33,767 nucleotides of DNA, taken from the NCBI GenBank assembly GCA_009843785.1, contig VYCT01000195.1, forward strand, positions 1-33,767, written 5' to 3'. Both the position numbers and the translations under genes were made by a program. The stretch is from Candidatus Poribacteria bacterium (GTDB lineage Bacteria; Poribacteria; WGA-4E; WGA-3G). A model generated the notes under the pieces. It saw only the letters and a list, made by a program, of their open reading frames with translations. It ran no database searches and had not been told where the DNA came from. Positions within the stretch are counted from its first letter, which is position 1. Every line of letters starts with the position of its first letter. This document shows, in pieces, positions 23,755 through 31,372 of this stretch.

Positions 23755-23822
23755 AGTTATCAGTATTTTGTTATTGACATGCCAGAACAAATATGATTAA
23801 CTATCTCTAAAAGGAGGCACCC

Positions 23823-24161
23823 ATGAAAACGATTCTTGTGCTCTTCATATTGTGCTGTGCAGTCGTGTTGCCCGCTGTGGGTGAGTTAACTGTTGAAGAT
23901 ATCAAGGAAATTGATGTAAAGATTCGAGCGTCCGAAGATCGGATAAAAGAGTATATCAACATAAAAAATGAGAGTGTTGATAAAAGGCTTTCACTCGTTA
24001 CAACTCTCATAGTTGGACTGATAGCACTTATTGTTCCCGCTGTCGTTATTCCACAAGCGATCTTGACTTTGCGCGAGAGTGGTAACCGCGAGCGAGACCG
24101 AAAAATAGAGGAACTCACAAAAGAAATAGAAACGCTGAAGCAACAGATCGTAAATCTCTGA
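23823..24161 (+). CDS. Small exported membrane-anchored coiled-coil protein
   Basis: The 112-aa protein is not a family I recognise. It has a signal peptide at about 1-20 (MKTILVLFILCCAVVLPAVG), an acidic/basic helical region (about 22-56, EDIKEIDVKIRASEDRIKEYI), a TM helix at about 58-82 (LVTTLIVGLIALIVPAVVIPQAI) and a C-terminal coiled coil (about 88-112, RDRKIEELTKEIETLKQQI). The topology suggests a short periplasmic helix, one TM and a cytoplasmic oligomerising tail. The RBS AAAAGGAGG is strong and close. It lies 85 bp before the PhyH-HEAT pair. Confidence 0.75.
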   Translation: MKTILVLFILCCAVVLPAVGELTVEDIKEIDVKIRASEDRIKEYINIKNESVDKRLSLVTTLIVGLIALIVPAVVIPQAILTLRESGNRERDRKIEELTKEIETLKQQIVNL

Positions 24162-24246
24162 CAAACACAGTGTTCGGAAAACAGATAAGTCATGCCGAAG
24201 TTTCATTATAATCGAATTGAAAAAAGAGTAAACGGAGGTTCCTCAG

Positions 24247-25644
24247 ATGAGCAGACCAGCACTGCAACTCACCGATGAAGAGATGCGGGATTTTATTGTT
24301 AATGGCTACATCAAGGTAAAGACCGATTTCCCGCCGAGTTTTCATGAAAACGTTTACGAACAACTCGAGGCAATGTTTGAACATACGGGTAATTTAGGTA
24401 ACAATGTCCTGCCGCTCATCCCAGAAATTCAGGAGATTTTTGACCATCCTATCGTCCACGGTGCGATGCAGGGCGTACTCGGCTCGGACTATGTTATGCA
24501 TTCACACCGGTATTGCCACTACAATCCTGAAGGCAGCGATGGACAGGGTTTCCATAAAGATACCTATGAAGGCGATGAGCAGATTCGTCGGCATCGGTGC
24601 CGTTGGACGATGGGGTTCTATTACCCGCAAGATGTCACAGAAGATATGGGACCGACGGCTGTCCTGCCGGGTTCCCAGTATTACGAGACGGGTGAAAGCG
24701 CACACGAGCAGCCGGATCTTTCGCTCTGTGGTGAGGCAGGCACGGTGACAATCGTCCACTACGACCTATGGCACCGCGCAACCCCGAATCGGAGCGACAA
24801 GAAACGCTACATGGTGAAATTCCTCTTTTCCCGACTCGGTGAACCACAAGCCCCTTCGTGGAAGAGCGATACCGCTGATTGGCACAATGGCGAAAAACCT
24901 GAGCATCCGGAAATGTGGGAAGCGTTGTGGGACTGGTATTACGGGAAACACAACGGAACTGCCAACGGTATTTCGCACACTGAGGTGGATACCCTCATCG
25001 AAACTTTAGACAGCGATAATGAGAGAGAGAGGCTAAATGCCGCATATCGCTTGGGACGGATTGGTGCCGCTGCCGTACCTACCTTGAAACAGGCGTTACA
25101 CGGCACATCCGATGCTATCCGCAACTATGCAGGATATGCGTTGAGCCTCACCGGTGCGCCCGCTGTTCCAACCCTCATTGATGCATTGCAAGCGACAGAT
25201 GATTCGGTGCGGGCAACCGCTGCGTATACCTTGGCGGATATGGGAAAAACCGCGCAAGAAGCGATACCTGCCTTAACTCGCGCTGCACAAGATGCTTCCG
25301 AATGGGTTCGCCGACACGCTACAGAAGGATTGGGATTAATCGGGCAACAGGTTTCCGACGAGATGGATTTGTCTGAGACCGTAGATGTTTTAACAAACGG
25401 ATTGCAGGACGACTATTACTGGATTCGCGATAATGCTGCCCGTGCCTTAGCGAAATTAGGCACACGCGCTGAACAAGCAATTCCTATGCTTGTCGCGCAG
25501 TTAGAAGATGAGAACCGATACGTCCGTTTCCATGCAGCGTTGGCGTTAAAGCAGATTAAGACACCGGAGGCACAGGACGCAGTCTTTAATCACCTGTTTA
25601 CTTCGCGCTGGTGTGAGTTAACGACACGCGGAACGCCCTATTAG
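24247..25644 (+). CDS. Phytanoyl-CoA dioxygenase (PhyH)-family protein with C-terminal HEAT repeats, copy 1
   Basis: The 465-aa protein has two parts. Residues about 8-200 form a PhyH-type Fe(II)/2-oxoglutarate oxygenase domain. The metal triad is visible as H103-x-D105 (GFHKDTYEG) and H176 (DLWHRATPN), with R187 (KKRYMVKF) placed to bind 2-oxoglutarate. Other landmarks are MGPTAVLPGSQYY and GEAGTVTIVHYD. Residues about 245-460 are five or six HEAT/PBS-lyase-like repeats (LNAAYRLGRIGAAAVPTLKQAL, IRNYAGYALSLTGAPAVPTLIDAL, VRATAAYTLADMGKTAQEAIPAL, RFHAALALKQIKTPEAQ), a protein-binding scaffold. It is predicted to be cytoplasmic. The substrate is unknown. GGAGG at 24234-24238 supports the start. 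A close paralogue follows directly. Confidence 0.92.
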   Translation: MSRPALQLTDEEMRDFIVNGYIKVKTDFPPSFHENVYEQLEAMFEHTGNLGNNVLPLIPEIQEIFDHPIVHGAMQGVLGSDYVMHSHRYCHYNPEGSDGQGFHKDTYEGDEQIRRHRCRWTMGFYYPQDVTEDMGPTAVLPGSQYYETGESAHEQPDLSLCGEAGTVTIVHYDLWHRATPNRSDKKRYMVKFLFSRLGEPQAPSWKSDTADWHNGEKPEHPEMWEALWDWYYGKHNGTANGISHTEVDTLIETLDSDNERERLNAAYRLGRIGAAAVPTLKQALHGTSDAIRNYAGYALSLTGAPAVPTLIDALQATDDSVRATAAYTLADMGKTAQEAIPALTRAAQDASEWVRRHATEGLGLIGQQVSDEMDLSETVDVLTNGLQDDYYWIRDNAARALAKLGTRAEQAIPMLVAQLEDENRYVRFHAALALKQIKTPEAQDAVFNHLFTSRWCELTTRGTPY

Positions 25645-25712
25645 AGCGCATGCCTTAAATGCCTTAATAGAATTTGACTGCCTACTGCATGAAACAGAGG
25701 AGGACACTCCAA

Positions 25713-27119
25713 ATGAACAGGCCAACACTGCAGCTCACTGATGAAGAGATGCGGGATTTCATCATTAACGGCTATGTCAAGGTCCAGACCGATTTCCCGT
25801 CGAGTTTTCATGAAAATATTTGCCAGCAATTGGACGCGATGTTTGAGGAGACTGGGAACTTGGGGAACAATCTCCTACCAGTTATCCCTGAAATTCAGGA
25901 AATTTTTGACCATCCGGTTGTTCACGGTGCAATGCAAGGCGTGCTTGGCGCAGACTACGTCATGCATCCACACCGATACTGCCATTTTAATCAACAGGGC
26001 AGCGAAGGTCAGAATTTCCATAAAGATAGCTACGCAGGCGACGAACAGATCCGTCGGCACCGCTGCCGTTGGACGATGGCATTCTATTATCCGCAGGATG
26101 TCACGGAAGATATGGGACCGACGGCTGTCCTACCGGGTTCCCAGTATTATGAGACGGGTGAAAGTGCGCATGAACAGCCAGAAATGGCACTCTGTGGCGA
26201 AGCAGGCACGGTGACGATTGTCCACTACGACCTATGGCACCGAGCGATGCCGAATCGGAGCGACAAAAAGCGGTATATGTTGAAGTTTCTCTTTATCCGA
26301 CTCGATGAACCGCAAGCACCTTTATGGCAAAGTAACACTGCCGACTGGCGGAAGTTCGGTGATGATAAAGCATCCGAGCATCCAGAACTGTGGGAATCGG
26401 TATGGGACTGGTACTACGGGAAACAGAACGGTACTGCCAACGGTGTTCCGCATACTGAAGTGGATACCCTCATCGAAACCTTGGATAGCGATAATGAGAA
26501 AGAGAGACTAAATGCCGCTTACCGGTTGGGGCGGGTCGGTGCCGATGCCGCGCCTGTTTTGAAGCAGATGTTACATAGTGAGTCTAATACCCTCCGCGAG
26601 TATGCTGGATACGCTTTAAGCCTCACTGGCGCGCCTGCTGTTCCGACGCTTATTGATGCCTTGCAAGCGACAGACGATTCAGTGCGAGCAAGCGCAGCGT
26701 TCGCCTTGGCGGATATGGGAAAAGCCGCGCAAGAAGCACTGCCTGCGTTGATACGTGCCGCACAAGACCCCTCCGAATCGGTCCGGCGACACGCAACAGA
26801 GGGGTTGGGACTCATCGGACAGTTGGTGTCCGAGGATATGCATGTGTCCGAGACTGTGCAGGTCTTGGCAACCGGGTTAAGCGATGACTATCTTCCTGTT
26901 CGCGATAACGCTGCCCGTGCCTTGGCGAAATTTGGAACGCTTGCTGAACCGGCGATGCCCGCGCTTGTCGCGCAGTTAGAAGATGAAGACCGATATGTCC
27001 GTTTCCATGCTGCATTGGCGTTAAAGCAGATTCAAACGCCAGAGGCGCAGGATGCGCTTTTCAACCATCTATTTACTTCGCGCTGGTGTGCGCTAACAAC
27101 GCGCGGAACACCCTTTTAG
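25713..27119 (+). CDS. Phytanoyl-CoA dioxygenase (PhyH)-family protein with C-terminal HEAT repeats, copy 2
   Basis: This is the tandem paralogue of the gene just upstream, 468 aa, aligned along its whole length with long near-identical runs (QLTDEEMRDFIINGYVKVQ, EDMGPTAVLPGSQYYETGES, TLIETLDSDNEKERLNAAYR). The same metal and cosubstrate residues are kept: H103, D105, H176, R187, so both copies are probably active. The main length difference is a small insertion after ADWRKFGDDKASEHPE. The HEAT part diverges most in surface residues. The frame opens earlier, but the ATG at 25713 has AGAGGAGG at 25696-25703 and matches the N-terminus of copy 1. The gap to copy 1 is 68 bp, so they may share a transcript. 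Different substrates or partners are possible. Confidence 0.92.
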   Translation: MNRPTLQLTDEEMRDFIINGYVKVQTDFPSSFHENICQQLDAMFEETGNLGNNLLPVIPEIQEIFDHPVVHGAMQGVLGADYVMHPHRYCHFNQQGSEGQNFHKDSYAGDEQIRRHRCRWTMAFYYPQDVTEDMGPTAVLPGSQYYETGESAHEQPEMALCGEAGTVTIVHYDLWHRAMPNRSDKKRYMLKFLFIRLDEPQAPLWQSNTADWRKFGDDKASEHPELWESVWDWYYGKQNGTANGVPHTEVDTLIETLDSDNEKERLNAAYRLGRVGADAAPVLKQMLHSESNTLREYAGYALSLTGAPAVPTLIDALQATDDSVRASAAFALADMGKAAQEALPALIRAAQDPSESVRRHATEGLGLIGQLVSEDMHVSETVQVLATGLSDDYLPVRDNAARALAKFGTLAEPAMPALVAQLEDEDRYVRFHAALALKQIQTPEAQDALFNHLFTSRWCALTTRGTPF

Positions 27120-27137
27120 CAGATCCGGTTTCCTCAG

Positions 27138-27505
27138 GCCCGGTAGGTGCGGTTTTGCGGTGTACCATAGGTGTCAATTTTAGAAAAAACAACCGTCTCA
27201 GATCCAGACCTGGTAGGTTCGGTTTTGCGGCGTACACGCCCCGGGGAATGCCCATAGGGAACCTTCATACCGTTGATTCATGCGATCTGCATTCCCAACC
27301 GAACCGGATTTTAAGAGAACCGTTGCATCGTCCGCGATTGCCCTTTAGTCCCGTAGGGACGATATCTGTGTAGAAACGCGTTTGCTCCAATGCTTTAGCC
27401 CCGTAGGGCGGCATTTGTAGGGACGTTCCTACAAAATACCGTGAAAAATCGCTAAATTGACACCTATGGTGCGGTTTTGCGGTGTACCATAAGTGTTAAT
27501 TTAGC
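27138..27505. repeat. Patchwork of dispersed repeats with no gene
   Basis: The 521-bp gap between the PhyH-HEAT pair and the WD40 genes has no supported ORF. A 24-bp string is present twice, identically, at 27146-27169 and 27468-27491. The second copy lies in a 55-bp palindrome (27451-27505) whose 19-bp arms (GCTAAATTGACACCTATGG and, inverted, GCTAAATTAACACTTATGG) differ at two positions. The motif GCCCGGTAGGTGCGGTTT (27138-27155) recurs near 27211-27225 and inverted at 11379-11396. A second palindrome lies at 27414-27435 (TTTGTAGG/CCTACAAA). Runs of CCCGTAGGG occur at about 27352 and 27399. Confidence 0.7.
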
Positions 27506-27640
27506 ATAATATGTCATCCAAATTGCGACTCACAAATTTTCAACGGTCCAATAAGGTGCTTCACAGGCTCTTGCCACCCCGTAGGGGTGATGAACCTGCC
27601 AACCTTCAAATGTAGACTTTACTAACCGCGTTTGACCCAT

Positions 27641-29509
27641 CTATCTTTTCTCTCTCAGGTGTTCACCCGGTACCTTCCACAGAAGAATCGTGCTATCGTT
27701 ACTTCCGCTGGCAAGTGTCCTTCCATCTGGACTAAACGCTACGCAATTGACAACACCGGTATGCCCTGTTCGGATAGTTGTGTGCTTGCCAGTGGTTATG
27801 TCCGATATGTAAACCTCCATCCAACTCCCACTCGCAATTGTTTGTCCATCCGGACTAAATGCGATGGTGTAGATCCACTTCGGATGCTCTGGAAAGGTTA
27901 GTAAGCGTTCGCCAGTGGTAACATTCCATAATCGGATTTTTTCGTCGCCACCGGCACTCGCGAGCACCGACCTATTTGGCGAAAAAGCGACGGAGGTCAC
28001 TGAATGCGCATGTCCTATAAGGCGTGTTGCAACCTTGCCTGGGCGTGTATCCCATAACCGAATCACATTTTCATCCGTTGCGACAGCGAGCGTATACCCG
28101 TCTGGACTGAGTGAAATACTCGGTTTTTTCGTAAGACTCTCAGTAAAAGTTCGTAGAAGTTTTCCAGTGCGTACATCCCAGAGACGGATTGTCTTATCCC
28201 GACTACTGCTCACAAGTGTACTACCATCCGAAAAATAATCAAGAGAAGATACTCCGTCCTTATGTCCCGTGAGCGTTTTCAGGAGTTCACCTGTCTGGAC
28301 ATCCCACAAGCGGATTTCGCTATCTCCTGTAGCAAGCGTTTCCCCATCTGGCGAATACGCCACAGCACCGATGTAGTCTGATCCTGTGAGCGTTTTCAAG
28401 AGTTCGCCTGTCTGGATATGCCACAAACGAATCTTACCCTTTGCACTGCCTGCAGCAAGCGTTTTGCCATCCGGCGAATACGTCACAGAGCTAATGTAGG
28501 TTGTATGTCCGGTGATGGTTTTCAGGAGTTCGCCGGTGTCTGCGTTCCAGAAACGAATCGTTCTGTCATGACTCCCGCTGGCAAGCGTTTTGCCATCTGG
28601 TGAGTATTTTACAGATCGGACGTAAGCCGTATGTCCAATAAGCGTTCTCAGATGTTTACCGGTATGTGGATCCCAAAGCCGGATTGTGTTGTCTAAACCC
28701 GCACTAGCAAGCGTTGCGCCATCTATTGAATACGCGAGAGAAAAAACGATCCCTGTATGCCCAACGAGCGTTTTTAGGAGTTGTCCAGTCCGGACATCCC
28801 AAAACCGAATTTTGCCATCCTGTCCACCACTGGCAAGTGTCAAACTATCAGCGGAATAGACGATGCTATAAATATCTTCCGGATGCTCAGTAATAGTTTG
28901 GCGTAAGGCACCAGTTTGTATATCCCACAAGCGAATCGTATTATCATTTCTGGCACCGACACTCGCAAGCATCTTTCCATTGGGTGAATATGCTAACGAC
29001 TTGATGTTGCCAGTATGTCCTGCGAAGGTTCGCAGCACTTTGCCTGTGTGTGTATCCCACAACTTAATTGTGGTATCACTGCTCCCACTCGCGAGGGTTT
29101 CGCCAGTTGGACTGAATGCTACTGAATAAACACCGCGTGTGTGTCCCGCGAGAATACCTTTCTGATGCCTCGTGTCTGGATCCAACAGGCATATGTTTTT
29201 GTCCTTCGCAACAGCAAGTGTTTTTCCATCAGGACTGAACGCCAGCGCATTGACATCCCATGTATCCCCTGCAAGCAGGTCAATTTCTTCTCCAGTGTGT
29301 GCGTCATAGATCCAGATACCAATGGAACTCTTGACAGCGAGTCGGGTGCCATCTGGAAAATATGTCAATTCTCCCACACTGCCTTTCCCAAATCGGGCTA
29401 TAGCCCCGTCAGGCAGTCCCCATCGAGTATAATCTTCGGCAAAGCTATTTGATAGCGACAGCAGTGAAAAGAGGCTTATCAGAATTGTAAGCAGACTTAG
29501 ATTTATCAC
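27641..29509 (-). CDS. Exported WD40-repeat beta-propeller protein A
   Basis: The roughly 622-aa protein begins with a signal peptide (about 1-24, INLSLLTILISLFSLLSLSNSFA). A cap conserved among its neighbours follows (EDYTRWGLPDGAIARFGKG, then LTYFPDGTRLAVKSSIGIWIYD). The rest is WD40 repeats with the pattern GHT-xxV-xSVAFSPDGKTLASGS-DxTIRLWD-xxTG; I count about 14, enough for two seven-bladed propellers. No enzymatic or kinase domain is attached. Such propellers act as interaction scaffolds, and here the place of action should be outside the inner membrane. A TTG lies 18 bp further upstream, but the GTG at 29509 is preferred because AAGGAGA precedes it by about 8 nt. The upstream gap to the next WD40 gene is 473 bp, so it is probably transcribed separately. 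Confidence 0.88.
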   Translation of the reverse strand: MINLSLLTILISLFSLLSLSNSFAEDYTRWGLPDGAIARFGKGSVGELTYFPDGTRLAVKSSIGIWIYDAHTGEEIDLLAGDTWDVNALAFSPDGKTLAVAKDKNICLLDPDTRHQKGILAGHTRGVYSVAFSPTGETLASGSSDTTIKLWDTHTGKVLRTFAGHTGNIKSLAYSPNGKMLASVGARNDNTIRLWDIQTGALRQTITEHPEDIYSIVYSADSLTLASGGQDGKIRFWDVRTGQLLKTLVGHTGIVFSLAYSIDGATLASAGLDNTIRLWDPHTGKHLRTLIGHTAYVRSVKYSPDGKTLASGSHDRTIRFWNADTGELLKTITGHTTYISSVTYSPDGKTLAAGSAKGKIRLWHIQTGELLKTLTGSDYIGAVAYSPDGETLATGDSEIRLWDVQTGELLKTLTGHKDGVSSLDYFSDGSTLVSSSRDKTIRLWDVRTGKLLRTFTESLTKKPSISLSPDGYTLAVATDENVIRLWDTRPGKVATRLIGHAHSVTSVAFSPNRSVLASAGGDEKIRLWNVTTGERLLTFPEHPKWIYTIAFSPDGQTIASGSWMEVYISDITTGKHTTIRTGHTGVVNCVAFSPDGRTLASGSNDSTILLWKVPGEHLREKR

Positions 29510-29599
29510 GGTCAATTCTCCTTGCAAGTTATCTCATGAATGGACTGTAGGATCTTTTGCACGGAGATCGCATCCGACAAAATAATATTCAGGAGATAA

Positions 29600-29627
29600 C
29601 TTATAGAAAGTCACGATAGCGTGACAA
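29600..29627 (-). promoter_or_regulatory. Candidate promoter with overlapping hairpin, upstream of WD40 gene A
   Basis: On the minus strand: TTGTCA (29627-29622), 16-bp spacer, TATAAG (29605-29600), about 90 bp from the start codon. A perfect inverted repeat GTCACG-ATAG-CGTGAC overlaps the -35 box and spacer and may be an operator. The rest of the gap 29628-29982 shows only loose GTAGG-containing repeats and no ORF I can support. Confidence 0.35.
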
Positions 29628-29982
29628 ATTTCTTGTAATTACGTTTCTGTCGGTTTTTGTTGGGAATTCAGTAGGGAACCGGTTTCGTAGGCATTTAGAG
29701 GTTGGGCGAACACTGTTAAGAACTAAAAATCTGTAGGAAACAGGCTTTGAAATGTTCGCTTAGATGCTTACAAATCCAGTGAGGCGTTGCCTTTGTAGGC
29801 ATTTTACATTGAGCGGGACACTTGAAAAACAGTGTGTAGGGTTTTCAAGCGATAGTTAGCACGAAACTTTAGGGAATTTCGTGTTCGCAATGTATATGGT
29901 AACATATTTAGCCTGAAAATTCAAATTTACTTTATCTGAGGGTGTGTCAATATTTTGTCAGAAGCCGAGTTGAATGTTCATT

Positions 29983-31362
29983 CTACCGTTTATTTTTGCG
30001 TCGGATTTGGGTCAAATCCCACAATATTACCGTGCAGTCATCGCTTCCACTGGCAAGTGTTTTTCCATCAGGGCTAAAAGCTACGGATCGAACCCAATCT
30101 GTATGTCCGATGAGAGTTGCGATGGAATTGCCGGTAGTTATATCTGATATATAAATTTCTTCTCCACTTCCGTTGGCGATTGTTTTTCTATCCGGACTAA
30201 ATGCGATGGATACGATACTATTGGGTTGATCAGATAAAGTCAGCAAGAGTTCACCAGTGGTAACATGCCACAAACGAATTGTTCTGTCCTCGCTTCCACT
30301 CGCAAGCACATAACTATTTGGTGAAAAGGCAACGGAAGTTACCCGCCGTGTATGTCCCTTGAGGGTCGCTTTGAGTTTGCCGGTTCGTGTATCTTGCAAC
30401 CGAATCACATTCTCATCGGTCCCAATAGCAAGAGTATTTCCATCGGGACTGAGTGAAATACTCGAATTTGTCCTCGTAATGTTCTCAGGGTTGATTTTCA
30501 GAAGTTGTCCAATCCGTACGTCCCAAAACCGGATTGTCTTATCTGAACTTCCGCTCACGAGCGTTGCGCCATCAGCTGAATACGCGAGTGATTCAACACT
30601 TGCTGCATGTCCAGTAATCGTTTTCAGGAGTTCTCCCGTCCGCACATCCCATAAACGGATCTTGGCATCGCGTCCACCACTGGCGAGGGTCTGACCATCT
30701 GCGGAATAGACGACCTTATCGACTCTCTTTGGGTGTTGGGTGATCGTTTTCAGGAGTTTTCCAGTGTGCACATCCCATAAACAAATCTTGTTATTCTGTT
30801 GACTCCCAACACTGGCAAGCATGCTTCCATCCGGAGAATATGTTAATGACCGGGCACTACTCATGTGTCCTGTGAGCGTTCGTAGGAGTTGACCGGTATC
30901 GGGGTTCCACACATGAATTGTGTTATTTTCCCCGGCACTTGCGAGTGTTTCTCCCGTCGGACTGAATGCTAAGTTATAGACATAACGCTCGGGGCCTGTG
31001 AGGATTTTTTCCGGTTTATGTGCGCGTATATCCCATAGGTAAATATCGCTGTCGCCACTTGCAATCGCAAGTGTTTGGCCATCTGGCGCGAGTGCTATAG
31101 AAGTTACGGACAGTGCTGCTTCTACAAACAGATCAAGCACCTCACCTGTCCGTGCATCATAAATCCAGATACCGATTGTACTGGCAACGGCGAGTCGAGT
31201 GCTATCTGGAAAGTATGCGAAATCGAACATTCTGCCTTTCCCATAGCGTGCTATGGCACCTTGTGGCAGCTTCCATCGGGTGTAGTCTTGGGCAGAACTA
31301 CTTGAGAAGGATAGCAGTAAGATGAAGATTACCAGAATGAGGAACAGATTTAGCGGTTTCAT
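29983..31362 (-). CDS. Exported WD40-repeat beta-propeller protein B
   Basis: The 459-aa protein has a signal peptide (about 1-24, MKPLNLFLILVIFILLLSFSSSSA), the same cap as its neighbours (QDYTRWKLPQGAIARYGKG, AYFPDSTRLAVASTIGIWIYD) and about 9-10 WD40 repeats. The four-residue terminal blades AFSPDGKTLASGSDDCTVILWD are nearly the same as in protein C. It is about 170 residues shorter than A and C, consistent with loss of roughly four central repeats. AAGGAA (31374-31369) serves as RBS. The start is only 10 bp from the stop of protein C upstream, so the two are in one operon. No catalytic residues are apparent. Confidence 0.9.
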   Translation of the reverse strand: MKPLNLFLILVIFILLLSFSSSSAQDYTRWKLPQGAIARYGKGRMFDFAYFPDSTRLAVASTIGIWIYDARTGEVLDLFVEAALSVTSIALAPDGQTLAIASGDSDIYLWDIRAHKPEKILTGPERYVYNLAFSPTGETLASAGENNTIHVWNPDTGQLLRTLTGHMSSARSLTYSPDGSMLASVGSQQNNKICLWDVHTGKLLKTITQHPKRVDKVVYSADGQTLASGGRDAKIRLWDVRTGELLKTITGHAASVESLAYSADGATLVSGSSDKTIRFWDVRIGQLLKINPENITRTNSSISLSPDGNTLAIGTDENVIRLQDTRTGKLKATLKGHTRRVTSVAFSPNSYVLASGSEDRTIRLWHVTTGELLLTLSDQPNSIVSIAFSPDRKTIANGSGEEIYISDITTGNSIATLIGHTDWVRSVAFSPDGKTLASGSDDCTVILWDLTQIRRKNKR

Positions 31363-31372
31363 AGTCGGTTCC

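Noticed and set aside
23774-23779. TTGACA upstream of the small coiled-coil protein gene
   Set aside because: No acceptable -10 box lies at the right distance.
27138-27505. A CRISPR array
   Set aside because: Repeats are few, differ in type and are not separated by even spacers; no cas genes are nearby.
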